DNA of 64,000 nt from Geobacillus proteiniphilus (lineage in GTDB: Bacteria > Bacillota > Bacilli > Bacillales > Anoxybacillaceae), in NCBI RefSeq assembly GCF_001908025.1, contig NZ_MQMG01000012.1, forward strand, positions 1-64,000, read 5' to 3'. The translations under genes and the position numbers were made by a program. Shown here one piece after another: positions 16,785 through 26,195 of this stretch (position 1 is its first letter; every line of letters begins with the position of its first letter). Below the pieces are notes generated by a model. The model was given only the letters and a program-made list of their open reading frames with translations, did not search any database and was not told where the DNA came from.

Positions 16785-18038
16785 TCACTCCTCGCTCCAA
16801 ATCGCTTCATCTCCGCCCGCATCCGCCTCGGATAAGCAGAAGGCGTCATGCAGGGCGTTGACCGCTTTTTCCATATCGTCTTGCTTCACTAACACCCAAA
16901 TCGTCGTATGGCTGTCGGCCGACTGCAAAATTTGAATGCCTTGCTCCGACAAGGCGGTGACGATTTTCGCCGTCACCCCCGGCACGCCGGCAATGCCGGC
17001 GCCGACGACCGACACTTTGGCGCATCGGGGCGTCACGGCCGGTTCGTAGCCGATGCGGCGCAGGGCGGCCACCGCTTTTTCCGTCATGTCGCCGCTCACG
17101 GTGTACACAACACCGTACGGGGAAATGTTGATAAAGTCCACGCTGATCCCTTCATGGGCCATCGCTTGAAACACGTCAGACTGCAGCTCATAGCGGCCTT
17201 CTTTCGCCAGCACTTTGATTTGTGTGACGTCGGCGACGTACGTAATGCCGGTGACAAGCCGCTCTTTCACATCGCTTCCTTTTCGGCCGCGGACCGATGA
17301 AGTGACGAGCGTCCCGGGTGCATCGGAGTACGTCGAGCGGATGCGCAGCGGCACTTTCGCCTGCATGGCGATCTCCACCGCGCGCGGATGGATCACTTTC
17401 GCCCCTTGGTACGCCATGTTGCAAATTTCCGTATACGTGACGACATCAAGCGGCCGGGCGCTCTCAACGATGCGCGGGTCAGCGGTCATGACGCCGTCGA
17501 CATCGGTGAAAATATCGACCCACTCCGCGTTTAACGCCGCGCCGAGCGCCGCCGCCGACGTGTCGCTTCCTCCGCGGCCGAGCGTTGTCATGTCGCCGTT
17601 TTCCGCCATGCCTTGAAAGCCGGCGACAACGACAACGTCGTATTGCCGAAGCGCCTCAAGGAGGCGGTCGCAGCGCATTTCGAGAATTTTCGCGTTCGTA
17701 TGATCGCTGTTCGTGCGGAATCCGGCCTGGGCGCCGGTGAACGCCGTCGCTTTGATGCCGTGTTCGTTCAACAAGTTGCTGAACACAACGCTTGAGATGA
17801 TTTCTCCGCACGCCATAAGCATATCTTGCTCTCGTTTTGTGACATGGTGATGAACGCCGCCGATCAAACTAAGCAGCGTATCGGTCGCATATGGATCGCC
17901 GCAACGTCCCATAGCCGATACGACGGCCACGACTTTATAGCCATCTTCCAACGCCCGTTCAATATGGCGGCGCGCCAAGTTCCGTCCGCGCTCATCGCGG
18001 ACGGACGTGCCGCCGAACTTTTGAACAATGAGTTTCAT
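16785..18038 (-). CDS. dapG: aspartokinase I (DapG)
   Basis: 417 aa, phosphorylates aspartate. The N-terminal amino-acid kinase domain has KFGGTSV at residues 7-13 and GRGGSDTSAAALGAA; two ACT domains follow (about 265-410), one containing SVVGAGIAGVPGV. The operon with asd and dapA matches B. subtilis dapG, the diaminopimelate-sensitive isozyme (regulation inferred). The ATG at 18038 follows GAGGTG with good spacing, and the protein begins MKLIVQKFGGTSV; a longer frame to 18062 overlaps asd and is unlikely. Confidence 0.96.
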   Translation of the reverse strand: MKLIVQKFGGTSVRDERGRNLARRHIERALEDGYKVVAVVSAMGRCGDPYATDTLLSLIGGVHHHVTKREQDMLMACGEIISSVVFSNLLNEHGIKATAFTGAQAGFRTNSDHTNAKILEMRCDRLLEALRQYDVVVVAGFQGMAENGDMTTLGRGGSDTSAAALGAALNAEWVDIFTDVDGVMTADPRIVESARPLDVVTYTEICNMAYQGAKVIHPRAVEIAMQAKVPLRIRSTYSDAPGTLVTSSVRGRKGSDVKERLVTGITYVADVTQIKVLAKEGRYELQSDVFQAMAHEGISVDFINISPYGVVYTVSGDMTEKAVAALRRIGYEPAVTPRCAKVSVVGAGIAGVPGVTAKIVTALSEQGIQILQSADSHTTIWVLVKQDDMEKAVNALHDAFCLSEADAGGDEAIWSEE

Positions 18039-18058
18039 GCTAACACCTCGATGCTTTT

Positions 18059-19102
18059 TCAAATGAGCCCGAGCTTCAACAAACTTTCTGCGATTTGCAC
18101 CGAATTCGAGGCTGCGCCTTTTAGCAAGTTGTCAGCGACAATCCATAGATGGAAGCCGCGGCGGTTGTCCAAATCGCGGCGAATGCGGCCGACAAACACG
18201 TCATACTTACCGACGCAGTCCACCGGCATCGGGTACAGCTGTTCGCTCGGATCATCTTGAAGCACGACGCCCGGCGCTTCGCGGAGCACCGCCTGCAAGT
18301 CGGCAGCGGTGACGCCGTCTTGTTCAATTTCGATGTACACCGATTCCGAATGGCCGCTCGCTACCGGAATGCGCACACACGTCGCCGCCACTTTCAGCTC
18401 AGGCATATGCATAATTTTTTTTGTTTCATTGATCATTTTCATTTCTTCAAACGTAAATCCATTGTCTTGAAACTTATCGATTTGCGGAATGGCGTTGAAC
18501 GCAATTTGGTAATGCTTCCGGTCCGATTTCACTGGCAAAATGTTCGCCTCAACCGGCTTGCCTTCGAGCACGGCTTTCGTCTGCTCGTTGAGCTCTTCAA
18601 TTGCCTGCGCTCCCGCCCCGGAGACAGCCTGGTACGTCGAGACGATGACGCGCTCTAAGCCAAACGCTTTCCGAATCGGCTCCAACACCACGACCATTTG
18701 AATCGTCGAGCAGTTCGGATTGGCGATAATGCCGTTATGCCACGTCAAGTCGCTTTCGTTCACTTCCGGAACGACAAGCGGCACGTTTTCCTCCATCCGA
18801 AACGCGCTCGTATTGTCGATCACGATCGCCCCGCGCCGCACCGCTTCCGGCGCCAGCGCTTTCGATACGGCGCCGCCGGCGCTGAACAAGGCGATGTCGA
18901 CCCCATCAAAGCGCTCGGGCGATGCCGCCCGCACTTCGATCTCCTCGCTGCGGAAGCGCATTTTTTTGCCGGCTGACCGCTCCGATGACAACAAGGTCAA
19001 TTTTCCAACCGGGAAGTTCCGGTCTTCAAGCGTCCGCACCATTTGCTGCCCAACTGCCCCCGTTGCTCCGACGACAGCGACATGATATTGTTTTTGAGCC
19101 AT
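18059..19102 (-). CDS. asd: aspartate-semialdehyde dehydrogenase
   Basis: 347 aa. NADP-dependent reductive dephosphorylation of aspartyl phosphate to the semialdehyde. The Rossmann motif GATGAVGQQM is at residues 12-21, the catalytic cysteine is C131 in NPNCSTIQ, and RIPVASGHSES carries the second catalytic region. The ATG at 19102 lies 8 nt after AAGGAG; a GTG six codons earlier overlaps the ribosome site. It is the first gene of asd-dapG-dapA and has its own promoter-like sequence at 19154-19162, downstream of spoVFB. Confidence 0.97.
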   Translation of the reverse strand: MAQKQYHVAVVGATGAVGQQMVRTLEDRNFPVGKLTLLSSERSAGKKMRFRSEEIEVRAASPERFDGVDIALFSAGGAVSKALAPEAVRRGAIVIDNTSAFRMEENVPLVVPEVNESDLTWHNGIIANPNCSTIQMVVVLEPIRKAFGLERVIVSTYQAVSGAGAQAIEELNEQTKAVLEGKPVEANILPVKSDRKHYQIAFNAIPQIDKFQDNGFTFEEMKMINETKKIMHMPELKVAATCVRIPVASGHSESVYIEIEQDGVTAADLQAVLREAPGVVLQDDPSEQLYPMPVDCVGKYDVFVGRIRRDLDNRRGFHLWIVADNLLKGAASNSVQIAESLLKLGLI

Positions 19103-19153
19103 CAACCATTCTCCTTCCACATCGTCACTCTAAGAAGTGAATTCATAGTCTTT

Positions 19154-19162
19154 ATTTTATCA
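19154..19162 (-). promoter_or_regulatory. extended -10 promoter for asd-dapG-dapA
   Basis: On the minus strand TG-A-TAAAAT forms an extended -10 (hexamer 19154-19159); no good -35 at 17 bp. It would give asd a vegetative promoter separate from the sporulation genes spoVFA/B upstream. Confidence 0.5.
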
Positions 19163-19213
19163 CATTCCGTTGCGGACGAGAGAACATTTTTATGCGGAAC
19201 ATTGATTTTTGAT

Positions 19214-19819
19214 TCAGTTGTAGCGGAACCGCTCGATAATGACCGGCTGCAGCTGCTTCCCTTCAAGCGCGGCAAGAATCGTATCGCGCAAAAGCGGCAT
19301 GTAGGCGACCATTGAGTTCGGCTTCGCCTGCGGGGCGTCTTGGCCGAACGGAATGAAATAAATGTTTTTTGCCGCCATAAGCCGCATTAAGTTGACGCCG
19401 TTTAAGCCGAGCGCATCGTTTGTGGAAATGCCAAGCACGACCGGGCGGTGGTTGCGCATCGTCGCTTTGGCGGCCATGAGCACCGGGGAATCGGTCATGG
19501 CGTTGGCTAGCTTGCTCATCGAGTTGCCGGTAAGCGGGGCGATCACCATGCAGTCGAGCGGAATTTTCGGTCCGAGAGGTTCTGCTTTGACGATCGTATC
19601 GATCACCTCGTTTCCGGTCAGCTGCTCCAGTTTTTTCACCCATTCTTCCCCTTCCCCGAAGCGGGTGTTCGTCGTTTTCACCGTATAGGTGACGATCGGC
19701 AGCACCTCCGCTCCTTCGTTGACGAGCTTCTCGATCTCCGGGAACACCGCATCATATGTGCAATGCGACCCGGTGAGGCCAAAGCCGATCCGTTTTCCTT
19801 TCAAGCTGTTCCCGCTCAT
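19214..19819 (-). CDS. spoVFB: dipicolinate synthase subunit B
   Basis: 201 aa flavoprotein-like subunit (HFCD/flavoprotein fold: GLTGSHCTYD, APLTGNSMSKLANAMTDSP). With SpoVFA it oxidises dihydrodipicolinate to dipicolinic acid in the mother cell during sporulation, conferring spore heat resistance. The ATG overlaps the spoVFA stop by 4 bp (ATGA). Position just upstream of asd, dapG and dapA, which supply the substrate, matches the B. subtilis order. Confidence 0.95.
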   Translation of the reverse strand: MSGNSLKGKRIGFGLTGSHCTYDAVFPEIEKLVNEGAEVLPIVTYTVKTTNTRFGEGEEWVKKLEQLTGNEVIDTIVKAEPLGPKIPLDCMVIAPLTGNSMSKLANAMTDSPVLMAAKATMRNHRPVVLGISTNDALGLNGVNLMRLMAAKNIYFIPFGQDAPQAKPNSMVAYMPLLRDTILAALEGKQLQPVIIERFRYN

Positions 19820-20721
19820 GCATGATTCTCCTCCCGTTTTTGTAAATCTTCATATAACAGTTGCGCCAAGACGTTGGCAATGATTTGCCCAGCTGTCTTC
19901 GGCGCGACGACCCCAGGCAGCCCGGGCGCCAAAATGGCTTTCACTCCGCGCTTTTCGGCATAGCGGAAGTCAGTGCCGCCCGGTTTTGACGCCAAATCGA
20001 TAATCAGCGTATGAGGCGGCATTTTCGCGATGACGCTCGCCGTCACGATGAGATGAGGCACGGTGTTGATACAGACGTCAATGTCACGCACTTCTTTTTC
20101 CAAATCGTTTAAGTGAAACGGCACGAGCCCCATTTCCGTGATGCGGGCGAGATGCTCCGACCGGCGCGCCCCGACTTTCACTTTCGCCCCCAACGCGGCG
20201 AACGTTCGGGCGACGGTCATGCCGACGCGTCCAAGCCCCAAGACAGCGACGCGCGAGCCATGGATCGTAAAATCCGTATGCTGAATGACCATCATCACCG
20301 TGCCTTCCGCGGTCGGAATCGAGTTGTAAATGGCGACATCGTCGCGCTCAAACAACTGCACGTGCTTGCGCCCTGTTTTTTTCACCAATTCGTCCAAATA
20401 CGCGTTGCTGATGCCGGAATAAATCGTGCATTGCTGCGCCGTTTTTTGCACCATCTCTTCTGTAAACGGAATCGGTTCGTGGGCGAACACGCTGTTGACG
20501 TTTCCGTCCAGCGTCGTGCCGTGAACCGGCAAAATGATCGCATCCAAATCGGCAAAATCGACTTCGCCAATCGGCAGCTTCATCGCCCCGGTGAAATGAT
20601 GGGCGAGCTGGTCGAAGCCGACAAGCGACAACTTCGCATCGAGTTCAACGAGTTTGCGAATGACTTCAAGCTGCCTAGCATCGCCGCCGATGATGGCGAT
20701 GTGCATTCCTGTCAGCATCAT
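19816..20721 (-). CDS. spoVFA: dipicolinate synthase subunit A
   Basis: 301 aa, NAD(P)-dependent dehydrogenase fold. The N-terminal motif IAIIGGDARQLEVIRKL and central Rossmann loop AVLGLGRVGMTVARTF resemble S-adenosylhomocysteine hydrolase/2-hydroxyacid dehydrogenases and are characteristic of SpoVFA. Forms a complex with SpoVFB. The ATG at 20721 follows GAAGGTG. A candidate SigK promoter lies at 20769-20796, consistent with late mother-cell expression. Confidence 0.95.
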   Translation of the reverse strand: MMLTGMHIAIIGGDARQLEVIRKLVELDAKLSLVGFDQLAHHFTGAMKLPIGEVDFADLDAIILPVHGTTLDGNVNSVFAHEPIPFTEEMVQKTAQQCTIYSGISNAYLDELVKKTGRKHVQLFERDDVAIYNSIPTAEGTVMMVIQHTDFTIHGSRVAVLGLGRVGMTVARTFAALGAKVKVGARRSEHLARITEMGLVPFHLNDLEKEVRDIDVCINTVPHLIVTASVIAKMPPHTLIIDLASKPGGTDFRYAEKRGVKAILAPGLPGVVAPKTAGQIIANVLAQLLYEDLQKREENHA

Positions 20722-20768
20722 GTTGTACGCTCACCTTCTTTTTTGGCAAACTGCTCCGTTTCCTTTCC

Positions 20769-20796
20769 CATCTTATGTCGGAAAGAAAATATAGGT
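20769..20796 (-). promoter_or_regulatory. candidate SigK promoter for spoVFA-spoVFB
   Basis: On the minus strand CATAAGATG (20769-20777) resembles the SigK -10 CATANNNTA with one mismatch, and AC (20795-20796) lies 17 bp upstream as the minimal -35. In B. subtilis this operon is SigK-dependent. Confidence 0.45.
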
Positions 20797-20915
20797 GAAT
20801 ATCCTTGTAGGAAAAAATGGGTGATATGCGCTGACAGCAGACAAGAGGCAGTCATTTTTTCCGGTTTTGTTCCTTACATATAGAAGTAAAGAAGCCAAAA
20901 GGGGGGGAAACCAGC

Positions 20916-21158
20916 ATGAGGCTGAGCGAGTTAAGCGGAAAAGAAATTGTCGATGTAAGCCGAGCTGAGCGGCTCGGGGTGCTCGGGCAGACCGATTTGG
21001 AAATTAACGAGCAGACGGGGCAGATCGAGGCGCTGCTCATCCCGACGGGAAAATGGTTCGGGTTTCGCAAAGACGGACAGGAAATTCGCGTGCCGTGGAA
21101 ATATATTCGCAAAATCGGCGCCGATATGGTGATGATCGATGTCCCCGAGGAAGGATGA
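20916..21158 (+). CDS. ymxH: YmxH, YlmC/YmxH-family PRC-barrel protein
   Basis: 80 aa, the only clear plus-strand gene here. The sequence MRLSELSGKEIVDV and GVLGQTDLEINEQTG fits the short PRC-barrel YlmC/YmxH sporulation-associated family. An SD of AGGGGGGG lies about 8 nt before the ATG. It sits between mlpA and spoVFA as in B. subtilis, and it shares a bidirectional terminator with convergent mlpA. Molecular function is unknown. Confidence 0.9.
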   Translation: MRLSELSGKEIVDVSRAERLGVLGQTDLEINEQTGQIEALLIPTGKWFGFRKDGQEIRVPWKYIRKIGADMVMIDVPEEG

Positions 21159-21174
21159 AAGAGGCGGAAACGAA

Positions 21175-21211
21175 AAAGCTAACAACCTAGCGAAAGGTCG
21201 TTAGCTTTTTT
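21175..21211. terminator. bidirectional terminator between ymxH and mlpA
   Basis: AAAGCTAACAACC pairs with GGTCGTTAGCTTT across an 8-nt loop, with A-run and T-run flanks; serves the converging ymxH and mlpA. Confidence 0.88.
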
Positions 21212-21221
21212 GATGCTCGGT

Positions 21222-22469
21222 CTATGAACGGAGCGGGCGCGGCAGCACGCCGTCCGGGCTGATTAAGGCGAGTGCGTAATCGTCCGTGAAAACCGTGCGC
21301 GCCAGTTCGTTTACTTTTTCTGCTGTGACGCTTTCAATCTCTTCAATGATCTCATCAAGCGAGCGATGGCGGCCGAGAAGGAGTTCATTTTTGCCGTTGC
21401 GGCTCATCCGGCTGTTCGTGCTCTCGAGCCCAAGCATCAGGCTTCCTTTCATCTGCTCTTTGCTGTTATGCAGCTCTTTTTCGGTCACTCCGTCCTCCTT
21501 CAGCTGGCGAATGGTCTGCTGGATCGTTTCGAACAGCACATCAAGCTGGCTGCTTCCTGTGCCGGCGTAAATGGCGAGCAGGCCGCTGTCTTGGTAGGCG
21601 GAATGGTACGAGAACACCGAATACGCCAATCCGCGCTGTTCGCGCACTTCCTGAAACAGCCGGCTGCTCATGCTGCCGCCTAAAATATTGTTCAAGATGA
21701 GGAGCGGATACGCGTCCGGATGGCCGATCGGCAGCCCGTTGAATCCGATGCATACGTGCGCCTGCTCGGTGTCTTTTTTGCGCGCGATCTTTTGCGGCAC
21801 AAACAACGGCGTCCCTGAAGAAAGCGGCTTGCTTTCTGCGGTGAACGAGCCGAAATAGCGCTCGACCTCGTCAATAAACCGTTCGTCGACGTTGCCGGCG
21901 ACCGAAATGACGACGCGATCCGGTGTATAGTAATCCGCCATATATTGGCGCAGCGTGTCGCCAGTGAACGTGCGCAGCGTCTCTTCCGTGCCCAAAATCG
22001 GATAGCCGAGCGGGTGGCTTGCATAGCACGCTTTGCCGAGCAAATCGTGGACGATGTCATCCGGTGTATCTTCATACATTTTGATTTCCTCGAGCACAAC
22101 GTTGCGCTCCTTTTGCAGCTCATCCTCCACAAATGTCGAGTGGAAAAACATATCGGCGAGCATTTCAAGCGCCAGCGGCGCGTGTTCATCCAACACTTTG
22201 GCGTAGTAACATGTATACTCTTTCGATGTAAAAGCGTTCACTTGCCCGCCGATGCTGTCGAACGCTTCCGCAATGTCCCGGGCCGTACGCGTCGTTGTCC
22301 CCTTGAAAAACATATGCTCTAAAAAGTGGGAAATGCCGTTGGTTTGCTCCGTTTCATTGCGCGAGCCAGTCCCGATCCATATGCCGATGGCCACCGAGCG
22401 CACGGTCGGGATTTGCTCGAGCACGATTCGCACACCGTTTTTGCACGTATATTTGTTAATCAACTCCAT
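21222..22469 (-). CDS. mlpA: M16-family zinc protease MlpA (YmxG)
   Basis: 415 aa from the ATG at 22469, with AGGAGG immediately upstream. The zinc motif is HFLEH in GISHFLEHMFFKGT, with the third ligand region EEIKMYEDTPDD. A processing-peptidase-like M16B enzyme, and the third M16 protein in this window. It overlaps the end of ylxY by 14 bp, so it is translationally coupled to it. B. subtilis MlpA is described as a regulator-type zinc protease; its substrate here is not evident. Confidence 0.93.
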   Translation of the reverse strand: MELINKYTCKNGVRIVLEQIPTVRSVAIGIWIGTGSRNETEQTNGISHFLEHMFFKGTTTRTARDIAEAFDSIGGQVNAFTSKEYTCYYAKVLDEHAPLALEMLADMFFHSTFVEDELQKERNVVLEEIKMYEDTPDDIVHDLLGKACYASHPLGYPILGTEETLRTFTGDTLRQYMADYYTPDRVVISVAGNVDERFIDEVERYFGSFTAESKPLSSGTPLFVPQKIARKKDTEQAHVCIGFNGLPIGHPDAYPLLILNNILGGSMSSRLFQEVREQRGLAYSVFSYHSAYQDSGLLAIYAGTGSSQLDVLFETIQQTIRQLKEDGVTEKELHNSKEQMKGSLMLGLESTNSRMSRNGKNELLLGRHRSLDEIIEEIESVTAEKVNELARTVFTDDYALALISPDGVLPRPLRS

Positions 22470-23439
22470 GTTCCTCCTGTTTGTTTGCCAGTCTTTTCTC
22501 ATCGAATAAGGCCGTCAAGCTGCCTAAGGCGTAGCCTTGGCGCCTGATCGAGGCGATCAGCTCGTCAAGCGCAGCCGCCGTCGGCATCGTCGGATGCATT
22601 AAAATGATGGCGCCGGGATGGACGTTTGATGTCACCCGTTTCACTATAACAGATGGCGACGGTTTTTGCCAATCAATTGTATCGACGCTCCATAGAATCG
22701 TTTTCATGCCGAGTTCCGCGGCGATCTCGACGACCTCGTCGCGGTAGCTGCCGCTTGGCGGGGCAAACCATTTGCATTTGACCGCCGTCGCCGCCTCAAT
22801 CACTTCGTTTGTTTTCTCGAGCTCACGTCGGATGTTGTCGACAGCGAGCGTTTTCATATCGGGATGGCTGTAGGAATGGTTGCCGATTTCATGGCCGGCG
22901 TCTGCTATCATTTTTGCCATCTCCGGGTGATTTTTTACCCATCGCCCCTCTAAAAAGAACGTCGCCTTGACATTGTATTTTTTCAGCGTCTCAAGCATGT
23001 CGGGGAGGTATTCTTCCCCCCAAGCGACATTGACAGCAAACGCCACCATCGGCTTGTCAGGATGGCCGCGGTAAATCGGCGCCGGCGGCAAATCGTCCAA
23101 ATGGACGCGGGGTGGCACTTGACGGAACACAAGTTTCCGTTCGTCAAACGTTCCGGTTTTCTTCATATTTTCATAAGAAGCATCGATGTCGACGGCGAGC
23201 CCGTTGTAGCCGGGCGTCGCCTTCCATACTTTATCGATGACCGCATCTTGGGCGGGAATTTCATATTGCTTCGCTTGTTTGACGATCGTGTCATACAGCT
23301 TGTCGCGCTCTTTCATCGCGGTCGTTTCCATCGGGCGCCAGCTCGCGATGTAATCGCCAACCGGCGGCCAATGAACCGCCGCCCAGGCGGCAAGAAACAT
23401 GACCGCTAGCGCCATATAGCGGGCATAGCCGTTGTTCAC
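22456..23439 (-). CDS. ylxY: YlxY, sporulation polysaccharide-deacetylase-like protein
   Basis: 327 aa. An N-terminal membrane anchor or signal (residues 7-23) is followed by a NodB-fold domain from about residue 130. The usual catalytic motif 1 (TFDDG) is replaced by AFAVNVAWG at 133-141, so the catalytic base Asp and metal-ligand Asp are missing; the metal histidines of motif 2 remain (H188 and H192 in GNHSYSHPD). Later motifs FAPPSGSYRDE and ILMHPTMPT are recognisable. The ylxY family is sporulation-associated and may bind rather than deacetylate glycans. It overlaps mlpA. Confidence 0.9.
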   Translation of the reverse strand: MNNGYARYMALAVMFLAAWAAVHWPPVGDYIASWRPMETTAMKERDKLYDTIVKQAKQYEIPAQDAVIDKVWKATPGYNGLAVDIDASYENMKKTGTFDERKLVFRQVPPRVHLDDLPPAPIYRGHPDKPMVAFAVNVAWGEEYLPDMLETLKKYNVKATFFLEGRWVKNHPEMAKMIADAGHEIGNHSYSHPDMKTLAVDNIRRELEKTNEVIEAATAVKCKWFAPPSGSYRDEVVEIAAELGMKTILWSVDTIDWQKPSPSVIVKRVTSNVHPGAIILMHPTMPTAAALDELIASIRRQGYALGSLTALFDEKRLANKQEEHGVD

Positions 23440-23501
23440 CCTTGTCCCCCTCCTTTTTTACTACTACAACATATGTCTTAGGGGGACAGGATAGAACATA
23501 A

Positions 23502-23535
23502 CAAAAGAGCCTTAAGAAACAAATTCCTAAGGCTT
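23502..23535 (-). terminator. Rho-independent terminator overlapping the pnp stop
   Basis: The minus strand has GCCTTAGGAA / TTTCTTAAGGC followed by TCTTTTG. The pnp TAG lies in the stem. Confidence 0.75.
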
Positions 23536-25698
23536 CATGCGATGGCGCTCCGGCCGTCTTCCTCGTTTTTCCCTAGATTCCCGCGGCAGTTCCCCTCCAA
23601 TGTTGCGGGCATCGCGCAACACCGCTTTGCGCGACAGGTTGACGCGCCCTTGCTTATCGATTTCCGTTACTTTCACTAAAATTTCATCGCCAATCGAAAC
23701 GACGTCTTCGACTTTGCCGACCCGCCCTTCAGCGAGCTCGGAAATGTGGACAAGCCCGTCTTTGCCGTTGAACAGCTCAACGAAGGCGCCGAATTTTTCG
23801 ATCCGCTTCACTTTGCCCAAATACACTTGGCCGACTTCGACTTCGCGGACGATGTCTTCGATGATTTGCTTCGCTTTTTGGTTGGCCGCTTCATCCACAG
23901 ACGAGATGAAAATCGTGCCGTCTTGTTCGATGTCGATTTTGACGCCGGTTTCATCGATGATTTTGTTGATCTGCTTGCCGCTTGGTCCGATGACCTCACG
24001 GATTTTGTCCGGATTGATGTGCATGATCAAAATTTTCGGCGCATATTTGGACAGCTCTTTGCGCGGCTCGCTGAGCGTTTGCATCATATGGTCCAAAATC
24101 TCAAGCCGCCCTTTGCGCGCTTGCATGAGCGCCTCTTCCAAAATCTCGCGCGTCAACCCTTTGATTTTAATGTCCATTTGCAACGCAGTGACGCCTTTTC
24201 TCGTGCCGGCGACTTTAAAGTCCATATCGCCAAGATGGTCTTCGATGCCTTGAATGTCGGTCAAAATCGTGTAATGGTCGTCGTTTTTCACAAGCCCCAT
24301 AGCAATGCCGGCGACCGGTGCTTTAATCGGCACCCCAGCGTCCATCATCGCCAGCGTGCTGGCGCAAATGCTGGCCTGCGATGTCGAGCCGTTCGACTCA
24401 AGCACTTCCGAAACGAGGCGGATCGTATACGGGAATTCGCGCTCCGACGGCACGACCGGCTCGAGCGCCCGTTCGCCAAGCGCCCCGTGTCCGATTTCAC
24501 GCCGCCCCGGCCCGCGCATCGGCCCGGTTTCCCCGACGGAAAACGGCGGGAAGTTGTAATGGTGCATAAACCGCTTCGATTCTTCAAGATCAAGCCCGTC
24601 CAAAATTTGCACATCGCCAAGCGCCCCAAGCGTGCAAACGCTCAACACTTGCGTCTGCCCGCGCGTAAACAAACCGGAGCCGTGCGTGCGCGGCAGGACG
24701 CCGACCGCCGATGAGAGCGGACGGATTTCATCGACTTTGCGCCCGTCCGGACGGATTTTCTCGACCGTGATCAAACGGCGCACTTCCTCTTTCACGAGCT
24801 TATGCAAAATTTCCTGTACTTGCTTGAGCTTCTCCTCATCCGCTTCTTCCGCCTCATATTTGGCGATGACGCCAGCTTTCACATCTTCAATGGCAGCATC
24901 GCGCGCCAGTTTCTCCGGCACTTGCACCGCTCGCTTAATGTCCGCTTCCGCAAGCTGGCGGATTTCCGCCTCCAGCGCTGGATCCGGCTCGTAAAGGACG
25001 ACTTCCATTTTTTCTTTGCCGACTTGGGCGGCGATTTCCTCTTGGAAGGCGATGAGCCGCTTCACTTCCTCATGGCCGAACATGATCGCTTCAAGAATCA
25101 CTTCTTCCGGCACCTCATCCGCCCCGGCTTCCACCATGTTGATCGCATCTTTTGTGCCGGCGACGACAAGATGCAGATCGCTTTTTTCCATTTGCTCGAC
25201 CGTCGGATTGATGACAAACTGGCCGTCGACGCGGCCGACGATGACACCGGCGATCGGCCCTTCAAACGGAATGTCGGAAATCGTCAGCGCCACCGACGAA
25301 CCGATTAAGGCCGCTACTTCCGGCGCGCAGTCTTGATCGACGCTCATGACCATCGAGACGACTTGCACTTCGTTGCGGAATCCTTCAGCAAACAGCGGGC
25401 GAATCGGCCGGTCGATGAGTCGGCTCACCAAAATCGCTTTCTCGCTCGGGCGGCCTTCGCGCTTAATAAACCCGCCCGGAATTTTCCCGACGGCGTACAG
25501 CCGCTCCTCGTAGTTGACGGTGAGCGGGAAAAAGTCGACGTTTTTCGCCTCCCGCGACGCGGTGGCCGTGCTCAGCACGACCGTATCGCCGTAGCGGACG
25601 AGCGCCGCCCCGTTCGCCTGTTTCGCCAGTTCGCCGGTTTCAACAATGAGCGGCCGCCCAGCCACATCGATGGAAAACACGCGTTTCTCTTGTTCCAT
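23527..25698 (-). CDS. pnp: polynucleotide phosphorylase
   Basis: 723 aa, full length. Two RNase PH domains (about 10-230 and 310-550, the second containing [14 protein letters not shown] and [10 protein letters not shown]), then a KH domain ([14 protein letters not shown]) and a C-terminal S1 domain ([16 protein letters not shown]). Phosphorolytic 3'-5' exoribonuclease of the degradosome-like network. The ATG at 25698 follows GAGAGGAG at about 11 nt, slightly long spacing. Downstream of rpsO, but separated by a terminator with its own weak promoter at 25753-25782. Confidence 0.98.
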   Translation of the reverse strand: MEQEKRVFSIDVAGRPLIVETGELAKQANGAALVRYGDTVVLSTATASREAKNVDFFPLTVNYEERLYAVGKIPGGFIKREGRPSEKAILVSRLIDRPIRPLFAEGFRNEVQVVSMVMSVDQDCAPEVAALIGSSVALTISDIPFEGPIAGVIVGRVDGQFVINPTVEQMEKSDLHLVVAGTKDAINMVEAGADEVPEEVILEAIMFGHEEVKRLIAFQEEIAAQVGKEKMEVVLYEPDPALEAEIRQLAEADIKRAVQVPEKLARDAAIEDVKAGVIAKYEAEEADEEKLKQVQEILHKLVKEEVRRLITVEKIRPDGRKVDEIRPLSSAVGVLPRTHGSGLFTRGQTQVLSVCTLGALGDVQILDGLDLEESKRFMHHYNFPPFSVGETGPMRGPGRREIGHGALGERALEPVVPSEREFPYTIRLVSEVLESNGSTSQASICASTLAMMDAGVPIKAPVAGIAMGLVKNDDHYTILTDIQGIEDHLGDMDFKVAGTRKGVTALQMDIKIKGLTREILEEALMQARKGRLEILDHMMQTLSEPRKELSKYAPKILIMHINPDKIREVIGPSGKQINKIIDETGVKIDIEQDGTIFISSVDEAANQKAKQIIEDIVREVEVGQVYLGKVKRIEKFGAFVELFNGKDGLVHISELAEGRVGKVEDVVSIGDEILVKVTEIDKQGRVNLSRKAVLRDARNIGGELPRESREKRGRRPERHRMKP

Positions 25699-25752
25699 AC
25701 AGACGAGTACTCCTCTCTATGTACAAATAAAAATATGGATCCGCTGATGATT

Positions 25753-25782
25753 AGTATAGACGAATTGGCGCCATTGTTATCA
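25753..25782 (-). promoter_or_regulatory. weak candidate promoter for pnp
   Basis: -10 TATACT (25753-25758) and a weak -35 TGATAA (25777-25782) with an 18-bp spacer, between the rpsO terminator and pnp. A TTGACA further upstream is too far to pair with it. Confidence 0.35.
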
Positions 25783-25812
25783 TCGCCGTGTCAATCACGC
25801 CTATAAACTAGC

Positions 25813-25840
25813 AAAAAAGCGGGAATGCTCCCGCTTTTTT
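25813..25840. terminator. Rho-independent terminator after rpsO
   Basis: AAAAGCGGGA-gcat-TCCCGCTTTTTT on the minus strand; the rpsO TAA overlaps its first base. The flanks also allow plus-strand termination. Confidence 0.88.
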
Positions 25841-26108
25841 ATCGACGTAATCCAAGTTTCTCAATCAATTCACGGTAGCGCGCCACATCTTTCTTGCGCA
25901 AATAGGCCAATAAGTTGCGGCGCTTCCCGACCATTTTCAGCAAGCCGCGCCGTGAATGATGGTCTTTTTTATGAATGCGCAAATGCTCGTTCAAGTTGTT
26001 GATTTGCTCCGTCAGGATAGCAACTTGCACTTCCGGAGAACCGGTGTCGTTCTCATGGATTTTAAATTGCTCGATGATTTCGCGTTTGCGCTCCTGCGTC
26101 AATGCCAT
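25839..26108 (-). CDS. rpsO: 30S ribosomal protein S15
   Basis: 89 aa, the standard length. Conserved RNA-contact motif [16 protein letters not shown] at residues 49-64. Binds the 16S rRNA three-way junction and nucleates the platform. The ATG at 26108 follows GGGAGGTG. Preceded by a folded leader (26109-26190) and a good promoter inside the end of ribC; in B. stearothermophilus, S15 is known to bind its own leader RNA. Confidence 0.98.
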   Translation of the reverse strand: MALTQERKREIIEQFKIHENDTGSPEVQVAILTEQINNLNEHLRIHKKDHHSRRGLLKMVGKRRNLLAYLRKKDVARYRELIEKLGLRR

Positions 26109-26190
26109 CGTTGTTCACCTCCCTAGCTTTACATCCCCGATTGCCGAGCGGGCGTCGGTGACTCGCCTAGCCAAGCAATGGTTCGCATAC
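26109..26190 (-). promoter_or_regulatory. rpsO leader, predicted S15 autoregulatory site
   Basis: The leader RNA can fold with CUAG (before GCGAG) pairing with GCUAG next to the ribosome site, and an inner stem GCGAG / CGCUCG. Binding of S15 to its mRNA leader is established for B. stearothermophilus; the exact structure here is inferred. Confidence 0.55.
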
Positions 26191-26195
26191 ATTGA

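Noticed and set aside
19103-19213. Lysine riboswitch before asd-dapG-dapA
   Set aside because: The intergenic region is about 110 bp, too short, and shows no lysine-aptamer features or terminator.
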